Counted from the stretch's first letter, positions 1 to 8,749 are shown. The stretch: DNA of 64,000 bases from CBDCTM01 sp965222005 (GCA_965222005.1 OZ244935.1:3348001-3412000), one strand, 5' to 3'. Notes: a model not told the origin generated them from the letters alone. Numbers and translations are program-made.

Positions 1-1607
1 GAATTTAGTTCGCCTTCAGGCCTTGGAACAGCAGGAAGATCACTTTCTGCTACAGCTAATAACAATTAGTGCCCAGGGCATTTGCCCAGACTGTGGCGAG
101 AAAAGCCACAGCAGACATAGTAAATACACGCGTCAATTGCTAGACATGCCGTGGGCTGGTATTCCGGTTAAGGTAAATCTTTGTGTCAACAAATTTTATT
201 GTACGAATAAAGATTGTATCCGGAAAATATTTACGGAACGATTTGGAGAAAAATTGAAACCTTATGCCCGTCGCACATTGAGATTGACAGACCACCTGGC
301 TCAGATCGGTTATGCCCTTGGTGGTAATGGTGGTTCCAGGCTGGCTTCCTTGCTCGGCATGCCAGTAGGTCGCTCTACTATGTTACGAATAATTGACAAT
401 TGTGCAGGTGATGTCGATGTGGCTTCTCCTCGGGTATTGGGCATTGACGATTGGGCCTTCAAAAAAGGACACACATACGGGACAATTTTGGTGGATCTGG
501 AGAAGAGAAAACCAATAGACCTTTTGCCTGACAGAGAAGTGGAAACGGTTAAAAAGTGGTTAGAAGCCCATCCTGAAATTGAGATTATCAGTAGGGCCCG
601 TGCCAGTTGTTATTCCCAAGCTGCTGTGTTAGGTGCTCCCCAAGCCACCCAGGTCGCTGATCGGTGGCATTTATTGAAAAATCTGGGAGATGCTTTGAAG
701 CGCTTACTGGATAAACATAATCAAGAATTACGTTTGGCAGCCAAGGATATTGCCCAAGCCGAAAGAGACAATGAGCAAATTAAAATAACACAAGAACTAG
801 ATCCTACACTACCAAAAGAAGAACCTAAATTGTCCAAATATGAGTTAAATTTTTTAGAAGTAAAACGCTTAAAATCCAAAGGTCATTCCATTCGATCTAT
901 TAACCGTCAGACAGGTATCCATAGACAAACTATTGAAAGGTACTTGAAATATGAGGAATACCCTCAAAAAATAATAGGAGTATCCAAGGTATCAAAGGCC
1001 CTGCCTTTTGAAGATTATCTAAGGAAGAGATGGCGAGAGGGTGAAACAAGACATATGCAGTTGTGGCGCGAGATTAAGGAACAAGGGTTTACCGGTTCAC
1101 CGCAAAGTGTTTATAGATTTGTCCGCAAGTATCCTAAAGATCGTAGTGCTGAAAATCTTCCACCTCCTTTAAAGGTGAAAACATGGTCAGCCCGAAAAGT
1201 CAGTTTACTAATGAGCAAACCTTTTGAGAAATTGGATGAGCCATCTCAAACCTATTTGCGGGCGTTTTACAAGCGGTGTCCCCCAGCGAATAAGGCAAGC
1301 CAGTTAGCACGAAAATTTAAAAACATAACGGATAAACTCAGGAAAAAACACCTGAACCGTTGGATCGACATGGCGTTGGAGAGCGGTATTCCTTCTTTGA
1401 AAAATTTTGCAAAAGGGCTACAACAAGATTATGACGCCGTAAAAGCAGCAGTATCTCTAAAATGGAGTAATGGTCAGGTGGAAGGTCAAGTCAACCGATT
1501 GAAAAATATCAAGCGCCAAATGTATGGCCGTGCCGGATTCGAGCTGCTACGCAAACGGGTCTTGATGGATTCCAGTTGAGGCTTTCCACCAAAAGTGGGG
1601 AAGAACC
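1..1607 (+). mobile_element. ISL3-family insertion sequence, left part outside window
   Basis: The right end after the transposase stop carries an ISL3-style terminal repeat whose reverse complement begins GGTTCTTCCCCACTTTTGG (about 1580-1607). The left end lies before the window. Beyond 1607 the DNA is a family A non-coding cassette, so the element sits inside that cassette. A target duplication cannot be tested because the left flank is missing. Confidence 0.8.
2..1579 (+). CDS. ISL3-family transposase, N-terminus outside window, probably inactive
   Basis: This is a DDE transposase of the ISL3 (IS204/IS1001/IS1096/IS1165) family. The reading frame is open to the window edge, so the start is not visible. 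Visible parts in order are a CxxC zinc-ribbon (CPDC, then C..KDC) near the N-terminus, the first catalytic Asp in VLGIDDWAFKKG, the segment QVADRWHLLKNL, a helix-turn-helix insert (HSIRSINRQTGIHRQT), and the C-terminal NGQVEGQVNRLKNIKRQMYGR block with the catalytic Glu. The second catalytic Asp, normally in an S-R-D-R motif of this subgroup, reads S-R-A-R here (GCC in place of GAC). That substitution should abolish transposition if the alignment is right. Family assignment is secure; inactivity is inferred from one residue. Confidence 0.88.
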   Translation, partial: NLVRLQALEQQEDHFLLQLITISAQGICPDCGEKSHSRHSKYTRQLLDMPWAGIPVKVNLCVNKFYCTNKDCIRKIFTERFGEKLKPYARRTLRLTDHLAQIGYALGGNGGSRLASLLGMPVGRSTMLRIIDNCAGDVDVASPRVLGIDDWAFKKGHTYGTILVDLEKRKPIDLLPDREVETVKKWLEAHPEIEIISRARASCYSQAAVLGAPQATQVADRWHLLKNLGDALKRLLDKHNQELRLAAKDIAQAERDNEQIKITQELDPTLPKEEPKLSKYELNFLEVKRLKSKGHSIRSINRQTGIHRQTIERYLKYEEYPQKIIGVSKVSKALPFEDYLRKRWREGETRHMQLWREIKEQGFTGSPQSVYRFVRKYPKDRSAENLPPPLKVKTWSARKVSLLMSKPFEKLDEPSQTYLRAFYKRCPPANKASQLARKFKNITDKLRKKHLNRWIDMALESGIPSLKNFAKGLQQDYDAVKAAVSLKWSNGQVEGQVNRLKNIKRQMYGRAGFELLRKRVLMDSS

Positions 1608-1685
1608 AAGTTTATCGGTTTATAAATAATCCATCAATTGTGATTAAAATTATAGGTAATCGATTGAAAATTAGTAGTTTATCAT

Positions 1686-2806
1686 GGCTTTGTTGCATGA
1701 ATCAAAAGATAAAGCTGTCGCTGGTTTTTCATTAAATTAAGCAACTTTTATAGGTTTCGAAATAGGCATACCTTGGGCTGTCATAATATTGAGCGTTTTG
1801 ATTTTGATACTATTTTCAATTTCCTGCCTGTTAAATATTCGAGAATAAAGCTTGTTTCCATGAATGGTTTTATAACGGAACATTGCCGTTTCAGATAAGC
1901 TTCGTCGGTGATACCCTACCTCCTTTTTCCATTCTTTTTTGCCAATTTGATCAATTCGGGTTATTGCAGCATTTCGCGGATATTCCGGAAAGTCTCCTAA
2001 CTCTTCAAGGTACCATTCCACAGCATTTTCTCTGGGCGGTATAATAGGATTGATCTTTCTTCCGATCAAATCATCCCAACAATCTTCATGATCGTAAGCA
2101 CCATCCAGACAAGCATCAGTAACCTCAGTTTCCACTTGGTCGAGCAGATCTTCTAATTGTGAACCATCATCTACATCGTTTAAAGTCAGGGTATGGCAAT
2201 GAATGAAACCCGTTTTTGAATCCACTCCAAGATGAAGTTTACGCCAGGTTCTGCGTTTTGAATATCCATGTTTTCTCACTTTCCATTCTCCTTCACCATA
2301 GATTTTGAGTCCCGTTGAATCAATAGCAATAACTATAGAACCGTTTTGAGGAATCTGATAGGGGACCACTTCTAAAGTTGCTGCCCGGCGGCAAAGTTGG
2401 GTATAACTGGGAACATTCAGATCTGATAAATCCATCAGTCTGAGTAAGCTGTTGGCAAAACCTTGCGTCTGCCGATAGGCAAGTTTAAATACAACTTTAA
2501 TCATCAATAGGGTTTCTATACATAAATCGCTGTAAACCGGTTGTGCACCCCGTTGAGCGGGCAAGTCACTATACCATTGATCAAGTACCTCGTCGCTAAA
2601 ATAAATCGTGATATCTCCGCGCCTCACTAGGGCTTCATTATAACTTGACCAGTTTAACACTTGGTATTTAACCTTCGACTTATCGCTACTTTGTGTATCC
2701 TTTTTTATCTTTGACATGGGCTGGTAGTTTGTAGATTTAGTTCTGGAAAACCAAATATACAAATCCAGCCCACCTTTAGTTTAACATCTATTCATGCAAC
2801 AATGCC
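1686..2806 (-). mobile_element. IS5-family (IS903 group) insertion sequence with 9-bp target duplication
   Basis: Terminal inverted repeats GGCTTTGTTGCATGAAT (left) and GGCATTGTTGCATGAAT (right, reverse complement) bound a 1121-bp element. A perfect 9-bp direct repeat GTTTATCAT flanks it at 1677-1685 and 2807-2815, as expected for the IS903 group. The interrupted target is a family A cassette. A MITE at 63307-63496 shares these terminal repeats. Confidence 0.95.
1737..2717 (-). CDS. IS5-family (IS903 group) transposase
   Basis: About 326 residues from the ATG at 2717 (MSKIKKDTQ); an upstream in-frame ATG at 2762 lies in the leader and is less likely. The N-terminus has the IS903-type signature NWSSYNEALVRRGDIT. 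The DDE core shows IAIDSTGLKIYGEGEW (first Asp), TLNDVDDGSQLEDLLDQV, ACLDGAYDHEDCW (second Asp) and, near the C-terminus, RYKTIHGNKLYSR following the Y(2)R(3)E-like region HRRSLSETAMFRYK. Length is normal for the family and no frameshift is seen. It is the only gene of the element and probably moves the MITE at 63307-63496 in trans (inference from shared terminal repeats). Confidence 0.93.
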   Translation of the reverse strand: MSKIKKDTQSSDKSKVKYQVLNWSSYNEALVRRGDITIYFSDEVLDQWYSDLPAQRGAQPVYSDLCIETLLMIKVVFKLAYRQTQGFANSLLRLMDLSDLNVPSYTQLCRRAATLEVVPYQIPQNGSIVIAIDSTGLKIYGEGEWKVRKHGYSKRRTWRKLHLGVDSKTGFIHCHTLTLNDVDDGSQLEDLLDQVETEVTDACLDGAYDHEDCWDDLIGRKINPIIPPRENAVEWYLEELGDFPEYPRNAAITRIDQIGKKEWKKEVGYHRRSLSETAMFRYKTIHGNKLYSRIFNRQEIENSIKIKTLNIMTAQGMPISKPIKVA

Positions 2807-2974
2807 GTTTATCATAATTTTTTCCAACTTCAAATTTTCACAACTATCAATTCCAGTTTCAATTCAGGATAAATTATCAATCAGAATTTACTGTCAAAGA
2901 TTCTCTTTCAATTACCTTTTTGGTACAGATGTTCATGCCATCCAATTCAAAAAAAGCGGGTCGGCCGATCCATT

Positions 2975-3044
2975 GCAGCCAACGGGAAGCATAAACGCAG
3001 GTGGGGTGTAAGTCCCACTTGCCGTTATATGCATTGTTATAGCC
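2975..3044 (-). other. attC site, short type
   Basis: On the minus strand it reads from R'' (GGCTATAAC) through an imperfect palindrome (ATGCATATAACGGC with its partner) to R' (CCGTTGGCTGC). It closes the pentapeptide-repeat cassette and opens the family A cassette. Confidence 0.85.
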
Positions 3045-3049
3045 AGTAC

Positions 3050-3349
3050 TTATTCTATTATTGGATCAAATATGAAATTGTTTGAGTATGGTTTATCAGA
3101 ATGTTCAGCGATATCAGTCCCCTCGTTGAGAACTAAATTTTTCAATTTGATTTTCTTTTGAAAAGAGCAATCATAGAATGATAATTTCTTATCAAATTTA
3201 GATTCTATGATTTCAAAATCTCCAAGGAATAAGCAACAATCAAATTTCAACCCTTTCCGAAATTCGCAATTATATATTTGTATTTTTGAAAAATTGCAAC
3301 TAAAAAACAAAACTTCTGCAAAGAACTTGCAATTCTTAATGTGAAGTAA
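3050..3349 (-). pseudogene. Pentapeptide-repeat-like protein, 5' truncated by an IS
   Basis: The frame encodes tandem five-residue units with regularly spaced Phe or Cys (KNCKFFAEV, FSCNFSKI, YNCEFRKG, DCCLFLGD, ESKFDKK, YDCSFQKK), typical of a pentapeptide right-handed beta-helix. The frame runs without a stop past the TTG at 3308 and reaches the IS481-like junction at about 3350, so the N-terminus is lost. Stop at 3050 is followed within 6 bp by an attC on the same strand, so this is a cassette gene. If the IS is removed at its ATCT duplication, the frame runs on into the N-terminal 37 codons of an unclassified transposase (see findings). Function unknown. Confidence 0.6.
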
Positions 3350-3439
3350 ATCTTGTTAAATCTTATTAAGTCATACTAATAAATAATCCGAAAAAGTCGT
3401 ATTAACTTTTGGCCCAAAAGAGGGACAAAAAAAGATCAA

Positions 3440-3616
3440 ATGACAAGTCTGGAACAAAGGGATCAAATCAAGCACCTGGTAAAAGAAGGCGTAAAAGCTC
3501 CTCAGATTGCCTCCCAGCTAGGAATATCTGTTCATACGGTACGTAAGTGGCGACAGATCCTAAAAAAAGGGGTTCGTTACACTCAGCGATGGGTCGGCCC
3601 AAAACTGGGGCGATGA
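3440..3616 (+). CDS. Transposase OrfA, helix-turn-helix (frameshift partner)
   Basis: A 58-residue ORF starting MTSLEQRDQIKHLVKEG encodes a helix-turn-helix (APQIASQLGISVHTVRKW) that would bind the terminal repeats. It overlaps the larger integrase-core ORF in the -1 frame. The overlap contains an A7 run read CTA AAA AAA GGG at about 3556-3563. A -1 slip there joins WRQILKK to the OrfB sequence RGSLHSAMGRPK and yields one protein of about 430 residues. Programmed frameshifting is an inference from the slippery run and the domain order. Confidence 0.75.
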   Translation: MTSLEQRDQIKHLVKEGVKAPQIASQLGISVHTVRKWRQILKKGVRYTQRWVGPKLGR

Positions 3617-4743
3617 GCAGTTTTCCAAAAGCTTTGCAAGATCAAGTTAAGGCCATGCGGGGCAAACAGGAAGGTTGGGGCCCAACTACCATTCTTACTG
3701 AATTGCAGTTGGATAAAAAATGGGCCACTACGAAACTTCCAAGCACAAGCGTCATTGGCGCATTTTTAAAGCAAGAAGGCCTCAGTAGGAGTTATGAGCC
3801 CAATTCCCCATTGCCGATACCAGCGTGTAAAAAAGCTAAACGCTGTCATAGTCTTTGGCAAATCGATGGTCAAGGCAATACTTATGTGGATGGTATCGGA
3901 GCCATCGCTATGTTAAATGCCAAAGATGTTCACTCCAGCTTATATGTGGCTGATTTTCCAGCCAGGATGACAAGCATGCAGGGACATCCCAACACGAGTG
4001 ATTATCAAACAGCGATGCGTTTAGGCTTCCTCCACCATGGTTTGCCCAGCAGGGTACAAAGTGATCATGCCAGTGTTTTTTATGAAAACAAAAGCAAATC
4101 GCCTTTTCCTACACTGTTTTGTTTGTGGCTGATCAGTTTAGGTATTCAACCTTGCTTTAGTCGGGTCAATCAGCCCACGGACCAAGGCACCGTGGAAAGA
4201 GCCCACCAAACCGTTTTCAACCAAGTGTTGCTGAGAAAAGACGGGTTCAAAAACTGGGAACACCTCTTTGAGTGCTGTCAAAAAAGACGCCAAAGGCTCA
4301 ATGAATTTATTCCCAGTACCGCTACTGATAATCTGCCGCCATTGAAAAAATATCTACAGGCTAAGCACTCTGGACGTTTTTATCATCCCCATCGGGAAGC
4401 TCAGATGATCAGCTTGAGTCGCGTTTGGGCTTTCCTGGCCAAGGGCAAATGGTATAGAAAAGTAGCTGGCAATCGAACCATCTGTTTAGGTGGCCAGGTC
4501 TATTACATCCCACAGGTAAAACCCAAAGAACAGTTGATCATTACTTTTTGTAATCGAAAAAAACAACTCTTGTTCCAGAATGACAAAGAACTTGTGATTC
4601 ATCAAACGCCTATTAAAGGCATTACCGTTGAATCCCTTATGAGAAATTTAGAGCACTTGGCTCGTTTTCCCGCTTTACAGCTTGAGCTGCCATTTGATTG
4701 GATAGCTCAAAAAACTAATACGACTTTTTCGGACTCTACTTAG
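3547..4743 (+). CDS. Transposase OrfB, rve-type integrase core (IS481-like)
   Basis: The frame holds a retroviral-integrase-type DDE core: LWQIDGQGNTYVDG (first Asp), then RVQSDHASVFYENKS (second Asp), and QPTDQGTVERAHQTVF (catalytic Glu). A basic C-terminal region with KWYRKVAGNRTICLGGQVYY follows. The first residues of this frame overlap OrfA, and the natural product is probably the OrfA-OrfB fusion made by -1 frameshifting at the A7 run; a separate start is not obvious. All three catalytic residues are present, so the element may be active. Confidence 0.85.
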   Translation: MATDPKKRGSLHSAMGRPKTGAMSSFPKALQDQVKAMRGKQEGWGPTTILTELQLDKKWATTKLPSTSVIGAFLKQEGLSRSYEPNSPLPIPACKKAKRCHSLWQIDGQGNTYVDGIGAIAMLNAKDVHSSLYVADFPARMTSMQGHPNTSDYQTAMRLGFLHHGLPSRVQSDHASVFYENKSKSPFPTLFCLWLISLGIQPCFSRVNQPTDQGTVERAHQTVFNQVLLRKDGFKNWEHLFECCQKRRQRLNEFIPSTATDNLPPLKKYLQAKHSGRFYHPHREAQMISLSRVWAFLAKGKWYRKVAGNRTICLGGQVYYIPQVKPKEQLIITFCNRKKQLLFQNDKELVIHQTPIKGITVESLMRNLEHLARFPALQLELPFDWIAQKTNTTFSDST

Positions 4744-4769
4744 TACGACTTAGTCGGATTTAACAATCT

Positions 4770-4957
4770 TCAAACTTATAAAAATTTCCGGTTAACAACA
4801 TTTCTAACCAGTTTATTGATAAGAGTAATTCTTCTAATTCTTTTTTTAGTAATTTTACTACTGAAAGGGAGATTTGCATTTTTTTTGGTTTTGTTTCAAC
4901 TCAAAGTTAATGCTTTCTTCCTTTCTATATAGGGGGGGACAAATCCCTGTTGCGCCC
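4770..4957 (-). mobile_element. 5'-end fragment of the unclassified IS seen complete at 36438-38468
   Basis: This stretch matches 38277-38468. It holds the first 37 or so transposase codons (minus strand, MQISLSVVKLLKKELEE) and the terminal repeat ending GTTGCGCCC. It is cut on the left at the IS481-like insertion and on the right abuts the ISKra4 element. It is a relict without a usable gene. Confidence 0.85.
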
Positions 4958-6560
4958 ATATGATAAGGAGTTTCTGGGATTTTGTAATTTAGAGTTGCAA
5001 ACCAAATTTCAAACCCAAAAACTCCTATTGTAAGATATGGAAAAACTAGAGAACGACCCACGAATACACCGAGAAATTCAAAAAATAATAAACCTTGCTC
5101 AAAATTATATGTCATCAGATGTAAGTATGCATCATATAGAGAAAGGGCTTTTAAGACACCTACTACAATTGGGTCTAGTATTATTAAGCGTGGTAATAGA
5201 GCAAAAAATAAGGAGTCTTAGGGGGTTTACTCCGAAGACAGAAACGGGACAATCCTTAGAGTCAAAAGGTCTGAAGACAAGGAAGTATACGAGCATATTT
5301 GGTAGGCTGACGATAACACGCCCCCGGCATTGGAGTAAAGCTACAGGGAGCTATTACGAATTAGATAATCAGTTGGAATTGCCAAAAATGAGTACTTGGT
5401 CTTACCTGTTGCAAGAATTGGTAGGCGAGAACGCATCGGAGAATGATTTTGAAGAGAGTGTGAGGCTATTGAATAAATTGCTCGGCTTAAAATTGAGTGG
5501 TAAATCCTCAGAAAGGAATGCGTCAAATCTAGGTCCTTTAGTGGATGACTTTTATGAAAGCCGAGACAAAGAAGCAGAAGATGGAGTAGTTTATTATGGA
5601 GTAGTTTATTTATGTGGGTCGATAGACGGCAAAGGTGTTCCCAAAATAAATGACAAAAAACAAAAGGCAGGCAACCCTAAAAAGCGATTAGGTAAAGGGG
5701 AAAAACAAGGAGTCAAGCAGATGGCAACAGTAACGGTTACATCTTGTTTTATGCCTAAAATAAGGTCAAAAGATAGTATTATTAGAAGTCTAATGGGTAG
5801 CCCATTAACAAAAGTAGAGTACGATGAAAAAGGCAAGCAACTTCGCAAAGAAAATGACAACCGAATGCATCGACAGATTCATCGTCGGGCCTTTCTGGAT
5901 GACCAGGCAAAGGCAGTGGAATACTGCTTAGACGACATTGTCCAAAGGATGAAAAATCCAGCAAGTGGTTTTGTAATACCCATTGATGCGGGCATCGGTT
6001 TAGAAGACAAGATATTAGCTTATGTTGACAAACACGATTTGCACGCTCAATTCGACGGAATAATTTTAGATATTATTCATGTTAGCGAATATGTTTGGGA
6101 TGCTGGTACTGCCGTTATGGGAGAAAAATCTCCGTCCCGAGCAGACTGGGTTCGTAGAGTGTTGGAAGATTTGTTGGATAGCAAAACAGAAAAAGTAATT
6201 AAAGACCTGGAATTGATAAGGGACAAAGCGAAGCTGTCAAAAAACAAGAAGAAACAAGTACAAAAAGCCATTACATATTTTTCCAATCATAAACATAAAA
6301 TGGACTACAAAACATATTTGGAAAAAGGTTATCCAGTCAGTTCTGCATTGGTAGAATCAGCCTGCGGACATCTTGTTAAGGAAAGGATGGAACAAAGTGG
6401 AATGAGGTGGTCTTCTCAAGGAGCACAGAATATCATGGATTTAAGAGCAGTAAAGCTTAACGGAGATATCGAAGATTTTATGGAGTTTGTTATCCAGCAA
6501 GAACATGGGAACAACAAAGTTGCTTAATATTAAATAACCCCACCATGTGTCATGCACTCT
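4958..6560 (+). mobile_element. ISKra4-family insertion sequence
   Basis: The element lies between two fragments of a different IS (4770-4957 and 6561-6771). The ends are only approximate: the left side starts near ATATGATAAGGAG and the right side near the run CACCATGTGTCATGCAC. A convincing target duplication was not found, in keeping with its position between rearranged fragments. Confidence 0.75.
5037..6527 (+). CDS. ISKra4-family transposase
   Basis: A 496-residue DDE transposase. The N-terminal third contains the family pattern RKYTSIFGRLTITRPRHW. The core has YLCGSIDGKGVPKI (first Asp), LDIIHVSEYVWDAG (second Asp region), and the hallmark C-terminal block GYPVSSALVESACGHLVK with MRWSSQGAQNIMDLRAVKLNGD containing the catalytic Glu. 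Length and motifs are typical, and no frameshift or internal stop is seen. The start at 5037 directly follows a TAAGATATGG context and no better upstream ATG exists. It is probably functional. Confidence 0.9.
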   Translation: MEKLENDPRIHREIQKIINLAQNYMSSDVSMHHIEKGLLRHLLQLGLVLLSVVIEQKIRSLRGFTPKTETGQSLESKGLKTRKYTSIFGRLTITRPRHWSKATGSYYELDNQLELPKMSTWSYLLQELVGENASENDFEESVRLLNKLLGLKLSGKSSERNASNLGPLVDDFYESRDKEAEDGVVYYGVVYLCGSIDGKGVPKINDKKQKAGNPKKRLGKGEKQGVKQMATVTVTSCFMPKIRSKDSIIRSLMGSPLTKVEYDEKGKQLRKENDNRMHRQIHRRAFLDDQAKAVEYCLDDIVQRMKNPASGFVIPIDAGIGLEDKILAYVDKHDLHAQFDGIILDIIHVSEYVWDAGTAVMGEKSPSRADWVRRVLEDLLDSKTEKVIKDLELIRDKAKLSKNKKKQVQKAITYFSNHKHKMDYKTYLEKGYPVSSALVESACGHLVKERMEQSGMRWSSQGAQNIMDLRAVKLNGDIEDFMEFVIQQEHGNNKVA

Positions 6561-6771
6561 AATGAAACTCGTATGTGGAAGTGGGCTGATTGAGTCTGGA
6601 ATTAGGCGAATGATTAATTTAAGATTCAAATCTCCTTCATCTTTTTGGTATCCTGATAATGTCGAAAAATTGATCTTAATGCGTTGTATTGCTCTATCGG
6701 GCAGATGGGAAATTATGATGAAAAATCTAACAGAATGAAGAATTTAGAGGGGACAAATCCATTATGCACCC
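6561..6771 (+). pseudogene. C-terminal fragment of the unclassified transposase of 36438-38468
   Basis: The plus-strand frame encodes MKLVCGSGLIESGIRRMIN and the following 40 residues, identical to the end of the transposase at 36471-36923. It ends with the same terminal repeat (GGGGACAAATCC...GCACCC, to 6771). The junction with the preceding ISKra4 element is at about 6560. It is a broken remnant in the opposite orientation to the fragment at 4770-4957. Confidence 0.85.
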
Positions 6772-6779
6772 ATGTTTAG

Positions 6780-6992
6780 TTAAGCTGTTGGGACAAATAC
6801 AGTCCCAATTCTAAATGTACTATTCGTTTTTATACCTCTAACTGTAACATTGTAACCTTGAATATTTAAGGTGAATTCAACCGGAACATTATCGGGAAAA
6901 GTTTGAAGCAGGCCTTGGTCATGTATTTTTTTGTAAGTTTCAAAAATTTTAGACTTTGGACAAATACAGAAGCCTTCCCAAATATTTAGGGA
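6780..6992 (-). pseudogene. C-terminal fragment of an unknown protein (about 70 codons)
   Basis: The minus strand has an open frame ending in stop 6780-6782. It encodes IWEGFCICPKSKIFETYKKI, then a beta-rich tail ending IKTNSTFRIGTVFVPTA. There is no start codon, and an in-frame stop at 6993-6995 near the adjacent IS shows that the N-terminus is missing. Residue composition looks like real protein. It could be a cassette gene or toxin-like domain cut by the neighbouring IS; I do not recognise the family. Confidence 0.4.
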
Positions 6993-7022
6993 TTAAAAAG
7001 GATTCCAATTAGTCCTTTGCTG

Positions 7023-8465
7023 TTATTCAATTTTTTCGGTTTTTAATTTGATTACCTGCCTTTTGGCAGTCAAGTTCGTTTTTCCAGAGGTCTTTTTAAC
7101 GACCTTATATCGAGTTCTTTGAATTTGCGTTTCACCTTTTTGCCGAGGTCTGCCTTTTTTGGACTTTAGCGGTTTGAAAGGTTCGGGGTTAAAAGTCAAA
7201 AAAAGGTTTTGAGCGGCATGTCGGGTTTGGGCGATGGACAATCTGTGTTGTTTATCAAGCTCTTTATTTTGAACCAGGTACTTTCTCCATTTACGAGGGC
7301 GAAAGTCTGCTTCATCACTAGCCGTATAAAGTAACCAGACTGTCATTTGATGGACTAAAAGCCAATTGTCAAAGTGTTCCACATCGGGCGTTTGGAGTTT
7401 ATCCAAAAGCAAGCGTTGTTTGGCAAATCGCAAAGCCGGTTCGATGTCGTAGCGCCGTCGATAAATTTGATGACCTTGGCGGGAAGTCACTTCATCTTTT
7501 CGCCGGCCATTAATAGCTACAAACATATCCCGGTCAAAAACGGGTTTACCACTTTGGGCATCCCGAACCTTAATAGCGAGCAGGTCAAATGGCTTGTTTT
7601 TCATGTTGTTGCCGTTTTTAGAACGGATCAACAACTCATTCCAACGCCATATTTCGATAAAGACCTTTCGGCCTGTGGCCATTCGTGTGTCCAACTTAAG
7701 GTATTCATCCTCCTGCTTTTCAAATACAGAGCGTTGGTAAACCTGATAAGCAAGCCCAGTTTTGGGATGCTTTTTATAGGTTTTGGTTCTACTTTCGCTA
7801 ATGAGGTAGAATTTTTCATCAAACACCTTTGGTGCCCCCTGGCCGGAAGGCTTATCCTGGGCTGGCCTCCAGACTTTCATCCCTGTGCGAAAACGTACCA
7901 GGTTGACTAAATTGCCGTATTTGCTATCCAGGGTATTGATACACAACCGATCTGACAAACCCAGTTCGGGATGAGCCAATAACTGCCCCAATTGCTCCAA
8001 GGCTTTTTCCGATGCTGTCTGGTCTGGCCCAACCCGCTCAACACTCAACGGCAAACTCCACCTGGTCAAGGGCTCTGACAAATTGATGAAGGATACTTCA
8101 TAGCCAATGTCCAGTGGCTTATTACCCCGGATCACATTATTCGGCACAGCGATATAAGTCCGGTCAGGCAATGTCGGTGAGTGGGCCTTGCCCATCGGCG
8201 TAGTATCCGTTTGAAAAACCAAACGCTCAGCCGATCCATCCGGCGGTGAATAATGAGCATAACACAAGGCCTGAAACACTTTTTGAACTTTGGTTCTTTC
8301 AAATGAGTTCCTGGCCAAATCGCTCACCGCTTTGCTGATACTACCGTACTGATAGTGAAAAAGAGGCGATAAACTCAATGCAGTCGGACTACGCGCTTCT
8401 TCATAGGAAGCTAATGCCATGATTAAGTTGGCCGTTGATCGACAACGACGTATCTTTGATGTCAA
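7023..8465 (-). CDS. Transposase, IS4/IS701-like superfamily, family uncertain
   Basis: A 480-residue protein with an RNase-H-type DDE architecture. Asp candidates are in RLVFQTDTTPMGKAHS and INTLDSKYGNLVNLV. The C-terminal block IYRRRYDIEPALRFAKQRLLL carries the Y-R-R-R-x-D-I-E signature with the catalytic Glu. A Lys/Arg-rich tail follows (KPLKSKKGRPRQKG). It probably belongs to an unclassified IS that spans roughly 6990-8499. Its right end is cut by a fragment of another IS starting at 8500, and its terminal repeats could not be defined. No frameshift is seen. Confidence 0.75.
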   Translation of the reverse strand: MTSKIRRCRSTANLIMALASYEEARSPTALSLSPLFHYQYGSISKAVSDLARNSFERTKVQKVFQALCYAHYSPPDGSAERLVFQTDTTPMGKAHSPTLPDRTYIAVPNNVIRGNKPLDIGYEVSFINLSEPLTRWSLPLSVERVGPDQTASEKALEQLGQLLAHPELGLSDRLCINTLDSKYGNLVNLVRFRTGMKVWRPAQDKPSGQGAPKVFDEKFYLISESRTKTYKKHPKTGLAYQVYQRSVFEKQEDEYLKLDTRMATGRKVFIEIWRWNELLIRSKNGNNMKNKPFDLLAIKVRDAQSGKPVFDRDMFVAINGRRKDEVTSRQGHQIYRRRYDIEPALRFAKQRLLLDKLQTPDVEHFDNWLLVHQMTVWLLYTASDEADFRPRKWRKYLVQNKELDKQHRLSIAQTRHAAQNLFLTFNPEPFKPLKSKKGRPRQKGETQIQRTRYKVVKKTSGKTNLTAKRQVIKLKTEKIE

Positions 8466-8499
8466 TATTTCATGGCAGAATCGGTTGCTTTTAAATTTT

Positions 8500-8749
8500 C
8501 TGATTGTAACGTTTTGCGTTGATAAATAAAAAAAGCCACTGAAAATGCTTATGTTTTAAGTGCTAACCATAAAACGAAACAAAATCAATGGCACTTAAAG
8601 ATAAGCAAAATCGGACAATAGTACTGCCCATAAGTGAGGCAGAATATGATATTTTTTTGACGAATAATACAATAGCACATGAAATGATCCAATCTTTGTA
8701 CGATCAACATCCAGAACTTTTTCCTGCCCAAATGGTTGACGGATACTGT
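8500..8749 (+). mobile_element. 5' fragment of the unclassified IS seen complete at 51045-52315
   Basis: It begins with the terminal repeat CTGATTGTAACGTTTTGC and matches the first 250 bp of 51045-52315. It includes the first 54 transposase codons from 8588 (MALKDKQNRTIVLPISEAEY). An IS5-family element follows immediately, inserted after the codons for GYCL, so the transposase is destroyed. Confidence 0.9.

Larger units (their letters stand above)
1608..2974 (-). other. Family A non-coding integron cassette, split by IS903-like and ISL3 elements
   Basis: Read on the minus strand from 2974, this begins with the family A cassette start (GTTGGCTGCAATGG, then GGCCGACCCGCTTTTTTT) and matches 48767-48990 and 52575-52790. 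An IS903-like element interrupts it at 1686-2806, and the cassette resumes at 1685-1608 before the ISL3 element cuts it off. No ORF with coding character is seen; the short ORF at 2802-3011 is not conserved between copies. Confidence 0.7.
3354..4765 (+). mobile_element. IS481-like insertion sequence with 4-bp target duplication
   Basis: Imperfect terminal repeats of about 50 bp start TGTTAAATC on the left. The reverse complement of the right end also starts TGTTAAATC, and both contain TCCGAAAAAGTCGTATTA. ATCT flanks the element at 3350-3353 and 4766-4769. It carries two overlapping ORFs. Confidence 0.85.

Noticed and set aside
5341..6286. Several minus-strand ORFs inside the ISKra4 transposase gene
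   Set aside because: They are shadows of the coding frame on the other strand with no recognisable features.
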